The position numbers were made by a program, and so were the translations under genes. A stretch of DNA of 64,000 bases from Polaribacter litorisediminis (lineage in GTDB: Bacteria; Bacteroidota; Bacteroidia; Flavobacteriales; Flavobacteriaceae), in assembly GCF_019968605.1 (NCBI RefSeq), contig NZ_CP082966.1:3771501-3835500 (forward strand), given 5' to 3'. Under the pieces are notes generated by a model. That model saw nothing but the letters and a program-made list of their open reading frames with translations. It was not told the origin of the DNA and searched no databases. Shown piece after piece: positions 53,075-62,237 of this stretch (its first letter is position 1; each line of letters begins with the position of its first letter).

Positions 53075-54319
53075 TTATTCTGATTTTTTAATCAGAAACA
53101 ATCCTCTTTCAATGTCACTGATGACAATGACATTGCTTTCAAAATAGGGATATACATTCCAAGCTCCGTTAAATTGTGCCAAATTATTTGTTGGGTGTGT
53201 GTCGAAAAAACCAACTTCTGTCATTATTTTATTTTCAATGTCAGAAATATCTAGCATCCTAACACCTGCGGTATAATTTGCTTGATAATAGATATTATCT
53301 TTTACATAGCCGTTATGGTCGATGGCATCTGTGGTTCCTAAATATTCGAAATGAAGTTTAGGGTTGTCTAAGTCTTTAAAATCAAAAATAATACTCCTGG
53401 TTTTGTTTCCTAGACGAAATTCATCTAGTTCATCCCCCAAAATAAAATAGTTAAAATCTTCGGTGAACCATCCTTGATGCGTATAACGCACATTTGAGTA
53501 ACTGATTGCTGATAACTGAATAGGATTGCTTTTATCAGAAATATCTACAATTACAACTTCCGTTTCATTGCTACCAATTAAAATTTCTTTGCCCACATGT
53601 TCTGTGTCAGGTCCGTTGTAAGTTACTACTTGCGCATCGTGCGCATAATTGGTAAACCCACCTTCATCGATTGGATTGAGAGCGTCTTGAATATTAATAA
53701 ACAATGGGCCGCCTTTATAGGTACCATTTCTGCTAGTGCCCACAGGATATGCATATCCATTATCCTCATTAATAACTACGTTGTGAGCACTGCCAAAGTT
53801 TGTAAAGGTAAAATCTGGAGAAAAAACTTGTGGCGGATTTGCAACCCCTCTTAATCGCGTTAAATCGAAAACTTGCATTCCGTGATCATTGGCTTCACTT
53901 ACAATAAAAGCATGATTGTTATATACTTTTACATCTCTCCAATCGCTATTAACAGTTTCTGTAGGTAAAAACCCAACGACAAAAGGTTCTGTTGGTGTGC
54001 TAATATCTACCATTGATACCCCTGTGTTTAAGCAGATAAGTGCATATTCTTTATTGTTCGTTGGGTCTGTCCAACCCCAAGAATCACTCCCGCTTAAATT
54101 ATTAGGTGGCGTATTAGACAAATCTAAACCGTTTAAATCTATTTGCGCCAATAAATCATAGCCATCACAAGGATAACCGTCAGCTACACCGTTTACGCAT
54201 TTTCCTTTTACATCTTCGGGAACTTCTGGAACTTCAGGTGAAATCGTTGGAGTTTCAACATCATTTTTGGAGCAACTTAGTGCTACCAAGACAAACAAAA
54301 AAAGAATTCTTTTAATCAT
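53075..54319 (-). CDS. LVIVD-repeat (choice-of-anchor B) lipoprotein
   Basis: 414 residues, lipobox VALSC (Cys near 16). LVIVD-type repeats are visible as GVSMVDISTPTEPFVVGFLP, EVVIVDISDKSNPIQLSAIS and GVRMLDISD, with a metal-like DHNGY. A surface beta-propeller protein, first gene of the four-gene run to the peroxidase (17-40 base gaps). Confidence 0.87.
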   Translation of the reverse strand: MIKRILFLFVLVALSCSKNDVETPTISPEVPEVPEDVKGKCVNGVADGYPCDGYDLLAQIDLNGLDLSNTPPNNLSGSDSWGWTDPTNNKEYALICLNTGVSMVDISTPTEPFVVGFLPTETVNSDWRDVKVYNNHAFIVSEANDHGMQVFDLTRLRGVANPPQVFSPDFTFTNFGSAHNVVINEDNGYAYPVGTSRNGTYKGGPLFINIQDALNPIDEGGFTNYAHDAQVVTYNGPDTEHVGKEILIGSNETEVVIVDISDKSNPIQLSAISYSNVRYTHQGWFTEDFNYFILGDELDEFRLGNKTRSIIFDFKDLDNPKLHFEYLGTTDAIDHNGYVKDNIYYQANYTAGVRMLDISDIENKIMTEVGFFDTHPTNNLAQFNGAWNVYPYFESNVIVISDIERGLFLIKKSE

Positions 54320-54489
54320 TATATTTTTTTAGAAATTAGTTTAATTATGCAAAACTAAGAACATAGGAATACTGTTTTTAGTATTGCATGCAATTTTCAG
54401 TTCAAAAATAATGTTTTATAATTTGAATTCTTAAAAAATCTCTGTTAAAGTAGGTCTTTCAATTTTTAGATTGTAACTATCTTTGCAGT

Positions 54490-55539
54490 ATGTTAGAAGA
54501 CAAAAACCAAAGTAAAACATCGTTGGCTGAATTAGGAGAATTTGGCCTGATCAATCATATTACAAAATATTTTAAAGTGGCAAATTCATCTACGATTAAG
54601 GGTGTTGGAGATGATGCAGCTGTTTTAGATGCATCTGAAAAACAAACTTTAGTCACCACAGATTTGTTGATAGAGGGTGTGCATTTCGATTTAAGTTATA
54701 TGCCATTAAAGCATTTAGGATACAAATCAGTGATGGTAAATTTATCGGATGTGTATGCCATGAATGGTGTTGCAGAACAAATTACGGTTTCTATTGCGGT
54801 TTCTAATCGTTTTCCTTTAGAAGCAATTGAAGAATTGTATGCAGGAATTCAGTTGGCTTGTGAAACGTATCAAGTGGATTTAATTGGTGGAGATACCACC
54901 TCATCTACCAAAGGAATTTTAATTTCTGTGACTGCCATTGGTAAAGCCAATAAAGAGGATGTGGTGTATAGAAACACTGCCAAAGAAACCGATTTAATTG
55001 TGGTTTCTGGTGATTTAGGCGCGGCATATTTAGGCTTACAAGTGTTAGAAAGAGAAAAACAGGTTTTTAAAGTTGACCCAAACAATCAGCCAGATTTAGA
55101 CAATTACACCTATTTAATTGAACGTCAATTAAAACCTGAAGCAAGAAAAGATATTGCAGGTATTTTAAAAGAATTAGAAGTAAAACCAACGAGTATGATA
55201 GATATCTCTGATGGATTATCTTCAGAGCTTTTTCATATTTGCACACAAAGCAAAGTAGGTTGTAAAGTGTATGAAGATAAATTGCCTTTAGATCCGCAAG
55301 TAATTGCTACTTGTGAGGAGTTTGAACTAGATTCTACCATGGTGGCTTTAAGTGGAGGTGAAGATTATGAACTTTTATTTACAGTGCCAATTGCTGATTT
55401 TGATAAGATAAAGGGAAATCCACATTTTTCGATTATTGGGCATGTTACTGCAGAAAACCAAGGTTTGCAATTAATTACAAGAGCTGGTCAAGAAATTGAG
55501 TTGAAGGCTCAAGGTTGGAATGCGATGAAGAATGAGTAA
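54490..55539 (+). CDS. thiL: thiamine-monophosphate kinase
   Basis: 349 residues. AIRS-like N-domain with GVGDDAAVLD and TTDLLIEGVHFDLSYMP, then LSDVYAMNG, GGDTTSS, and ISDGLSSELFHI in the C-domain. Phosphorylates TMP to thiamine pyrophosphate. TATCTTTG 4 bases before the ATG resembles a -7 box and would give a near-leaderless mRNA. Its last 110 bases are copied twice downstream. Confidence 0.96.
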   Translation: MLEDKNQSKTSLAELGEFGLINHITKYFKVANSSTIKGVGDDAAVLDASEKQTLVTTDLLIEGVHFDLSYMPLKHLGYKSVMVNLSDVYAMNGVAEQITVSIAVSNRFPLEAIEELYAGIQLACETYQVDLIGGDTTSSTKGILISVTAIGKANKEDVVYRNTAKETDLIVVSGDLGAAYLGLQVLEREKQVFKVDPNNQPDLDNYTYLIERQLKPEARKDIAGILKELEVKPTSMIDISDGLSSELFHICTQSKVGCKVYEDKLPLDPQVIATCEEFELDSTMVALSGGEDYELLFTVPIADFDKIKGNPHFSIIGHVTAENQGLQLITRAGQEIELKAQGWNAMKNE

Positions 55540-55572
55540 AAAGTTGTAGTTCTGACAAAAATATTGAAGAAC

Positions 55573-56028
55573 TTACTTCTGATTAATATTCCATCTGTAA
55601 CCAAAATTTAAAATCCAATGAGTGGCAAGCTCTGAATCTGAAGAACTAAATGGATTAAACTCTATAGAAGTAATCCAGTATCCCTTTTTGCTAGGTTTAA
55701 AACTAGATTGTAAGTAAAATTGAAAAGGAAAAGGTCTTACCCCAACAATTACGTTAATATCATTAAATTTTTTACCAACTCCTATTTTACCAGTTACAAT
55801 TGTTGGAAGTGCAAAACCTGCTTGATATTCAAAAATTGTGTTGTTTTCATTAATGAATGTTTTACCCCAAAGGAATGACGTACCAGGAAATACAAGATCA
55901 CTAACCGAAGCAAGCCCAAAATTCCATTCTTTAAAAGAATGCTTAGTCTTGCCTATACTTGGTTCCTGTGCACTAACTGTTTTAAACAAAAAAAATGACA
56001 AAAAAGCGAAAAGCATTAGTTTTTTCAT
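55573..56028 (-). CDS. secreted beta-barrel-like protein
   Basis: 151 residues with signal peptide (LFAFLSFFLFKTVSAQ) and alternating amphipathic strands ending HWILNFGYRWNINQK, typical of a small outer-membrane barrel. No family recognised. It converges on thiL. Confidence 0.75.
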   Translation of the reverse strand: MKKLMLFAFLSFFLFKTVSAQEPSIGKTKHSFKEWNFGLASVSDLVFPGTSFLWGKTFINENNTIFEYQAGFALPTIVTGKIGVGKKFNDINVIVGVRPFPFQFYLQSSFKPSKKGYWITSIEFNPFSSSDSELATHWILNFGYRWNINQK

Positions 56029-56199
56029 AGCAATAAGTTTTTTGAAAGTTACTTAATTTTTTCTGCTTGACCTATCTTTTCTTAAGTTTGTTTTTTTAAG
56101 CAAATTTTAATTTTTTCAAAAAAGAGTTCTAATAATCTTGCTTTTATCAAAATGAGCATCTGTTTATGCCTTCAGCAAAAATCTTGTTAAATTTTGATT

Positions 56200-56358
56200 T
56201 CAGTCTAAATCTAATATTTTAGGGTTAAAAGGCATTGTAATTGAGCTTGGTTTCCGTATATCATAATTATTACAATTGCTTTTTTGTGCGTTTATATTAG
56301 CATCAAATAGCACAATTATAGCAGTAAAAACAATGTTCAGATAAGAATGTAATTTCAT
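56200..56358 (-). CDS. short secreted peptide, probably a truncated gene
   Basis: 52 residues from the ATG at 56358: signal peptide (YLNIVFTAIIVLFDANINAQ) and then only about 30 residues. It may be the N-terminal piece of a larger exported protein that was lost when the flanking direct repeat formed. Confidence 0.45.
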   Translation of the reverse strand: MKLHSYLNIVFTAIIVLFDANINAQKSNCNNYDIRKPSSITMPFNPKILDLD

Positions 56359-56370
56359 TTTAAACCTGTA

Positions 56371-56589
56371 TGCGTACTCATAATTATTACTATTAGATTT
56401 ACAAAGGTGATTTTTTATGTTGATGATTCTAATATACAAATTTTATTTTACTTGTTAATAAAAGGAAACACAAACCTCTATAGTATTAGCTATATTACTG
56501 CCGAAAACCAAGGTTTACAATTGGTTACAAGAGCAAATCAAGAAATTGAGTTGAAGACTCAGGGTTGGAATGGTTTGAAAAATATGTAG
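56371..56589. repeat. direct repeat 1 with copied thiL 3' tail
   Basis: 219 bases matching 57103-57321. The plus strand ends with a near copy of the last 100 bases of thiL (ENQGLQLVTRANQEIELK then TQGWN, stop). The minus strand begins with the first codons of an antitoxin gene (ATGAGTACGCA) that is broken here. A relic of a toxin-antitoxin unit like the one to its right. Confidence 0.8.
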
Positions 56590-56892
56590 TTAATATTCTT
56601 TAGGTTCTTTTCTTGCATAGCGTATTCTAATAATAAATATTGCTATTGTCTCTATAATATAAGAAATTCTGTAACTATGCTTTTCGTAAGCTCTAATATT
56701 TCCTTTATTGTTTGTTTTTAGAGCATCTAATTTATAGATTTCTGCATTTTCAGCGAGTATTGTAGTGGATTCGTAAATTTCACCAATTACTCTCGCTGTT
56801 ATTCCAAGAGACTCCGTTTGCTCTAATAACGCTAGAAAAGCGTTATTTAAATCCGCATCAGCTTGGTGAGTCCAAATTATTGTTCTGACCAT
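56590..56892 (-). CDS. ParE/RelE-type toxin
   Basis: 100 residues with the ParE fold signature: IIWTHQADADLNNAFLALLE, a central helix-loop, then SYRISYIIETIAIFIIRIRY and an Arg-rich end. ParE toxins poison gyrase and RelE toxins cleave mRNA; which applies here is not clear. Start overlaps the antitoxin stop by 16 bases. Confidence 0.85.
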   Translation of the reverse strand: MVRTIIWTHQADADLNNAFLALLEQTESLGITARVIGEIYESTTILAENAEIYKLDALKTNNKGNIRAYEKHSYRISYIIETIAIFIIRIRYARKEPKEY

Positions 56893-57113
56893 TTTTTAAT
56901 ACGTTCGCCCATTTGCTGATGTGTATAGGTTTCTCCTGTTTTAATCTGAGCAATAGAAGTATCTAATTCTTTATTATATTGATGAATATCAATTCTTTTT
57001 GAAGCTACTTTTTTCCTGCTTTTAAGCATTTTTTTAAAAACTTCAATAAGTGCTGGGTCTTCTAATTCTTGAAGTTCTTTTTGTATCCATTTTAAATCTG
57101 CTTGCGTACTCAT
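56877..57113 (-). CDS. antitoxin of the ParE/RelE module
   Basis: 78 residues, helical and acidic/basic mixed (MSTQADLKWIQKELQELEDP), typical of flavobacterial antitoxins paired with ParE-like toxins. Upstream of and overlapping the toxin. The start codon lies in direct repeat 2. Confidence 0.8.
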   Translation of the reverse strand: MSTQADLKWIQKELQELEDPALIEVFKKMLKSRKKVASKRIDIHQYNKELDTSIAQIKTGETYTHQQMGERIKKWSEQ

Positions 57114-57321
57114 AATTATTACTATTAGATTTACAAAGGTAATTTTTTATGTTGATGATTCTAATATACAAATTTTATTTTACTTGTTAATAAAAGGAAA
57201 CACAAACCTCTATAGTATTAGCTATATTACTACCGAAAACCAAGGTTTACAATTGATTACAAGAGCTAATCAAGAAATTGAGTTGAAAGCTAAGGGGTGG
57301 AATGGATTGAAAGGAGAGTAA
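57103..57321. repeat. direct repeat 2 with copied thiL 3' tail
   Basis: 219 bases, 732 bases from repeat 1. It contains the antitoxin start codon and probable promoter on the minus strand, and on the plus strand the thiL-like tail (ENQGLQLITRANQEIELK, stop). Both copies differ from the real thiL tail at similar positions, so they are closer to each other than to thiL. Confidence 0.8.
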
Positions 57322-57332
57322 AAATTACATAC

Positions 57333-57465
57333 AAAGAGACTGTATAAAAAGTATTAAAATTTGTCATTTCTACAATGGATAAATCCTATTTTTCGGAAAT
57401 CAATTATATAGATTTTCGACTTCGCTCTAAATAACATTTAAATTAACTTTTCAGACAGCCTCTTT
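57333..57465. mobile_element. small inverted-repeat element (MITE-like relic)
   Basis: 133 bp with ends AAAGAGACTGTATAAAAAGT and, reversed, AAAGAGGCTGTCTGAAAAGT. The interior holds GTCATTTCTACAATGGA and TTTTCGACTTCGCTC, decayed arms of a widespread dispersed repeat. No ORF. Confidence 0.6.
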
Positions 57466-57482
57466 TGTTTTTACAGAAAGTT

Positions 57483-59867
57483 TTAATTACTTCTTCTTTG
57501 CTCATCATCATTACTAAAACGTCTGTTTTTAACATTCACTTTTTTGTTTCCAAAATCGTAAGAAAGCGATACTCTAAAATTTCTAGAACTAGCATTTTGA
57601 AAATAACTTTGATCAATACCACTTACTGTAGAATTATAATCTCTTAAACTTCCTGTATCTAAAACATCACTAAATAGCATAGATAATTTTATGTTGTTTT
57701 TAAAACTATGTTGCAAACCAAATGATAAGTGAAACATTTGTCCAAGGCTAAACAAACCATCATTATGAAAAGAACTGTACCAAGCATTTGCTTGCAATTT
57801 TGTGTTTTCAGTTAGCGAAAATGTGTTGTTAGATTCAGCGTAAAATTGAACTCCATTATTAATTTCTGCATCAATATTTTTTGTTAGTTCTGTAATATAT
57901 ACCAATAACCTTGCATCATTCTGGATTTTCCACCAGGAAAATGGACTGTATGAAAAACTTTCTTGTAATTGATACGTATACTGTTTAAAATAGTTTTCTC
58001 TAGTTACAATTTGATCTTGGTTTACAACATCTGTATTAAAAAATACTCCAAAACCATCTGTTGTAATGTTTAGCGAAAAACTTGTACCCCAATTGTTTTT
58101 ATACAAATGCGAAATCTCAAAATTATCTGAAAAAGACGGCTGTAAAAACGGATTACCAACGCTGTAACTGTTATCGTTAATGTAAAAACGAAACGGATTT
58201 AAATCTCTAAAATTCGGTCTATTGATTCTTTTTCCATAAGAAAAATTGAAGTTGTTGTTTTCGTTTTTTGCATAAGATAAAAACAAAGTAGGAAAAAATT
58301 TACTGTAATTATTTATGTTTTCCTGATTCATATCTGCGCTTATTCCTGTGGTTTTTGTGTCTTCAAAACGCAACCCAAATTGCATCGTTAATTTGTCGTT
58401 TAATTTTGTGTTTCCAGAAAAATAAGTCGCTAAAACATTTTCTTTATATTTAAAATCTGTAGATTGATTTTGATCTAAAATTGGAGACCCAAAAAATGTA
58501 TCAAAAAACAAAACACCACTATCTGTATTGGTAAAACTTGCTTTAATGCCATAAGAAAGATTTACTTTTTCAAATGGAAGGTTCATATCTAATTGAGAAC
58601 TAAAATTGTCTATTTTTTGATTAGAAATGTTTAAAGCTGATGAACTTATGCCTTGAGAATTACCCAGAATGTCAAATTGTTCTGTATTGAAATCTAAATT
58701 TCTATTAGAAGTAAATGTAAAATAATCCGCATCAAAAGAAACTTGTTTTCCTAAGGAATCTAGTTTAGAAATAATATGAAAATTTACAGAACGATTGTTG
58801 TTGTCAACGTCATTTAGCGCATTGTTTTTTAAAGTTCTTTCTAAATTATTATTGGTATCAAAAATGGTTGAGGTAGTTGTAGCTTCCAAACCTGGTTTTG
58901 TATTATTTCCTAAATATTGTACACCAAAAGAGGTGTTATCGGAAACAGCATAATCAAACAAAAAACGTCCGGATAATTGATCATTTTGTTGTTTTCCATC
59001 AATGTCAATATCCCAAATATTTGTAGGATATGCTATTTCTAACCCTTCTAAATTTTCATAATCTCCTAGACTTACATTTACGCTTGCAGAAAATGAAACC
59101 TTATTTTTATTGTAGAAAAAATTGTTGTTTAAGGTTGTAAAATTATATTTATTTTGATTGTAAGAAATTGTTGTTGCGTTTTTCCAAGAATTTTGTACCC
59201 CTTTCTTTAAAATAATATTGATTAAACCTCCATTTCCTGATGCGTCATATTTTGCTGGTGGATTTGTAATGACTTCAATTTTTACAATATCGCTAGCGGA
59301 TAATCCACTTAAAAATGCCACTAAGTCATCTCCAGCTAATGGAGATAATCTTCCATTAATCATTACTTGTGTTGCTCCTCTTCCTAAAATAGACAATTGA
59401 TTATTTTGCAATTGTATGCCTGGAGTTACTCTTAATACATCAACACCATTTCCACCAACAGCAGCAATACTTTTATCTACATTAAAAACCAACCGATCTA
59501 TTTTTCTTTCGATAACACTTTTTTCAGTTTTTATCAAAACTTCATCTAAAGCTTGTGCGTTTTCTTCGAGAAGAATTGTTCCTAAATCTAGGTTTGAAGC
59601 TACATTTATTTCATTTTTAAAGTTTTTATATCCTAAAAAACTAATTTCTAACGTGTAGGTTCCCTTTGGTATTTTTAGTTCAAAAGTTCCTGCATCGTTG
59701 GTTGTAGTTCCTGCAATTATTTTTTGATTGTTGTCTTTTAAAATAACATTTGCAAACGGAATAACTTCTGTTTTGTCTGTTACTTTTCCTGTAATCGTTT
59801 GTGCAGTTATTATTCCACTGAATAAAAAAGCAATCATAATTAAAACTTTTTTCATATTTGTTTTCAT
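57483..59867 (-). CDS. outer membrane beta-barrel (TonB-dependent) receptor
   Basis: 794 residues from the ATG at 59867 (signal peptide MKKVLIMIAFLFSGIITAQ; a second ATG four codons on is also possible). CarboxypepD_reg-like domain (ITGKVTDKTEVIPFANVILK), plug domain (about 120-220), then a barrel of the OMP_b-brl_3 type ending FRVSLSYDFGNKK. Exports or imports an unknown substrate; next to three AraC-type regulators that may control it. Confidence 0.9.
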   Translation of the reverse strand: MKTNMKKVLIMIAFLFSGIITAQTITGKVTDKTEVIPFANVILKDNNQKIIAGTTTNDAGTFELKIPKGTYTLEISFLGYKNFKNEINVASNLDLGTILLEENAQALDEVLIKTEKSVIERKIDRLVFNVDKSIAAVGGNGVDVLRVTPGIQLQNNQLSILGRGATQVMINGRLSPLAGDDLVAFLSGLSASDIVKIEVITNPPAKYDASGNGGLINIILKKGVQNSWKNATTISYNQNKYNFTTLNNNFFYNKNKVSFSASVNVSLGDYENLEGLEIAYPTNIWDIDIDGKQQNDQLSGRFLFDYAVSDNTSFGVQYLGNNTKPGLEATTTSTIFDTNNNLERTLKNNALNDVDNNNRSVNFHIISKLDSLGKQVSFDADYFTFTSNRNLDFNTEQFDILGNSQGISSSALNISNQKIDNFSSQLDMNLPFEKVNLSYGIKASFTNTDSGVLFFDTFFGSPILDQNQSTDFKYKENVLATYFSGNTKLNDKLTMQFGLRFEDTKTTGISADMNQENINNYSKFFPTLFLSYAKNENNNFNFSYGKRINRPNFRDLNPFRFYINDNSYSVGNPFLQPSFSDNFEISHLYKNNWGTSFSLNITTDGFGVFFNTDVVNQDQIVTRENYFKQYTYQLQESFSYSPFSWWKIQNDARLLVYITELTKNIDAEINNGVQFYAESNNTFSLTENTKLQANAWYSSFHNDGLFSLGQMFHLSFGLQHSFKNNIKLSMLFSDVLDTGSLRDYNSTVSGIDQSYFQNASSRNFRVSLSYDFGNKKVNVKNRRFSNDDEQRRSN

Positions 59868-60007
59868 CGGTTTTGTTTTCGTTGATACAAATGTGCAACA
59901 GAAAAGAATTTTATGCGACCGAAAGCACAAAGTCGAACGAATTTCTAAAAAAGAAATCAGTTCGACTTTATTTTACAAACGTTCGACTTTATGTTAAGTG
60001 CTTGATA

Positions 60008-61117
60008 TTAATATGTTTTACGAAACTGAGTAGGAGTTAAACCTGTATGTTTTTTAAAAGCAGTATTAAATGAAGATTTGGAATTGAAACCAACTTCATA
60101 CAAGATTTCTAAAACTGTAATCTCTTTTTTTGCAGGATTTTTTAGAATTTCTTTAGCTTCTTCAATTCTATATTCATTTATAAAATCAAAAAAATGTTTG
60201 TCTAAATATTGATTGATTAAAACCGATAAATCTCTTGAGTTCATTTTAATTTCTTCGGCTAAATGTCTTAATGTTAAAGAAGGGTTTAAATACGGTTTGT
60301 TTGTTGACATAAATAAAGAAAGTTTTTCAATTTGTTCTTTATTATCTGCTTTATTTTGTTTTTCATCCAAATTTTTGGTCAATTCTATTTTAGAATTTAC
60401 ACCATTAAATAAATTAGGATATTTTAGAATTTTTAGAACATACCAGCAAACAAAATATAAAGTAACACTACTTAAAATAATTTCTGAAATTTGAAAAGAA
60501 TCTCTGTCTCCAAAATATTTAAATAAATTTTTAATTAAAGCAAGGCTATATAAAACTCCAATAAAAAGCAAGAACTGAAACAGCCAATTATAAGTTTCTA
60601 TAGTACCACTAGAATAATTTTCTACAAAAATTTTCTTGGCTCTTTTTAAAACAATAAACCCCATTATAATGTAAATAGCAAATTGAATATGCAAAGAAAA
60701 ATGTAGAAAAATGATTTCAAATTGTTCATTATAATTTTCAAAAAGTGCAAGTTTTTCTGATGAATTACTTAAATAAAATCTGGGAATCATTACCAAATTT
60801 CCTATAACATAAGGCAGTATATGCCATAAGTGTTTCCATCTTAACTTAAAGTCTGAGTAACAAACAGAAAGAATGTATAGGTATAAAACAGGCATTAACA
60901 AATACGATAATTGGCTTTTAAAAGTTAAAATATTGCTTGTCATATCAATAAATAAAGACCAAGCCGTAAATTCAAAAGCACTTAACGTTAAATACACAGC
61001 AAAAATTTTATTGCTAAATTTATTAGTAGATTCAACAGAGAAAATAAAAAAGGCTAAAAGCAATGATATAGAAGTAGAAACAATTCCAATTAAATCTGAT
61101 AGCTCTAAATTTTCCAT
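60008..61117 (-). CDS. 7TM-AraC family transcriptional regulator, paralogue 1
   Basis: 369 residues: seven hydrophobic helices (about 8-225), a linker, then an AraC helix-turn-helix domain (about 265-368) with LRHLAEEIKMNSRDLSVLIN and EVGFNSKSSFNTAFKKHTGL. A membrane-bound regulator. Last of three tandem paralogues; it starts two bases from its neighbour, so they form one operon. Confidence 0.9.
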   Translation of the reverse strand: MENLELSDLIGIVSTSISLLLAFFIFSVESTNKFSNKIFAVYLTLSAFEFTAWSLFIDMTSNILTFKSQLSYLLMPVLYLYILSVCYSDFKLRWKHLWHILPYVIGNLVMIPRFYLSNSSEKLALFENYNEQFEIIFLHFSLHIQFAIYIIMGFIVLKRAKKIFVENYSSGTIETYNWLFQFLLFIGVLYSLALIKNLFKYFGDRDSFQISEIILSSVTLYFVCWYVLKILKYPNLFNGVNSKIELTKNLDEKQNKADNKEQIEKLSLFMSTNKPYLNPSLTLRHLAEEIKMNSRDLSVLINQYLDKHFFDFINEYRIEEAKEILKNPAKKEITVLEILYEVGFNSKSSFNTAFKKHTGLTPTQFRKTY

Positions 61118-61118
61118 T

Positions 61119-62237
61119 TTATTTATTTTTTCTGAACTGTGTTGGTGTTAGTCCAGTATGTTTTTTAAAAGCAGTATTGAATGAAGATTTAGAGTTAAAG
61201 CCAACTTCATACAAGATTTCTAAAACTGTAATCTCTTTTTTTTCTGGATTTTTTAAGATAGATTTTGCTTCTTCAATTCGATATTCATTTACAAAATCAA
61301 AAAAATGTTTATCTAAATATTGATTAATTAATACAGATAAATCTCTAGAATTCATTTTAATTTCTTCTGCTAAATTTCTTATCGATAACGACGGATTCAG
61401 ATACGGTTTTTCAGTTTCCATATAAGACCTTAATTTTTTAATTTCTTTTAAATCGATGTTGTGTTTTTGATCTTTTTCAACAAATTCTGTGGTTAGTTTG
61501 GTTTTAGAATCTACACCATTAAAAAGGTTTGGATATTTTAATGCTTTTAAAACATACCAGCAAACAACTACCAAAACTACAATTGTTAATATATTTTGGG
61601 AATAAGAGAAATATTCTTGATTTCCAAAAAACTTAAAAATGTTTTTTATAATCGCCACAAAGTAAAGAATAGAGGTATAAAGAAGCAATTGAAACAGCCA
61701 ATTGTAAGTTTCAATTGTACTATTAGCATAGTTTTCTAAAAATATTTTTTGGGCTTTTTTTAGGGCGATAAAACCAGCAATTAAGTAAATAGTTGATTGT
61801 AAATGCAATGCTATATGAGTAAAAATAGATTCATAAAGTTGATTAAAATTATGAAACAATTCAATTTTTTCTGCTGTAGAACCCAAATAAAAACGAGGTG
61901 TCATCACTAAATTTCCTATAATATATGGAGTTATGTGCCATAAATGTTTCCATTGCAACTTAAAGTCTGAATAACAAACTGACAAAATATACAAATAAAA
62001 AATAGGCATTTGTAAATAAGACAATTCTCTTGATGCAACCAACAAATTGTTTGGTTCAGGGAATAGTAATGACGCAAAAAAACCTGTGTATTCTACAGCG
62101 TTTAATATTAAATAAGACGCAAAAAGTTTATTGCTCACCTTATTTTTAGATGCAACAGAAAATATATAAAACGCCAAAAGTAGCGAGATAAAAGTGGTAA
62201 TAAACCCAATGACTGTTGATAAATCTATTTTTTCCAT
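61119..62237 (-). CDS. 7TM-AraC family transcriptional regulator, paralogue 2
   Basis: 372 residues, same plan as its neighbours. The DNA-binding domain is nearly identical to paralogue 1 while the membrane part has diverged, which suggests different signals and shared targets. Stop and start of the adjacent genes touch (62237). Confidence 0.9.
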   Translation of the reverse strand: MEKIDLSTVIGFITTFISLLLAFYIFSVASKNKVSNKLFASYLILNAVEYTGFFASLLFPEPNNLLVASRELSYLQMPIFYLYILSVCYSDFKLQWKHLWHITPYIIGNLVMTPRFYLGSTAEKIELFHNFNQLYESIFTHIALHLQSTIYLIAGFIALKKAQKIFLENYANSTIETYNWLFQLLLYTSILYFVAIIKNIFKFFGNQEYFSYSQNILTIVVLVVVCWYVLKALKYPNLFNGVDSKTKLTTEFVEKDQKHNIDLKEIKKLRSYMETEKPYLNPSLSIRNLAEEIKMNSRDLSVLINQYLDKHFFDFVNEYRIEEAKSILKNPEKKEITVLEILYEVGFNSKSSFNTAFKKHTGLTPTQFRKNK

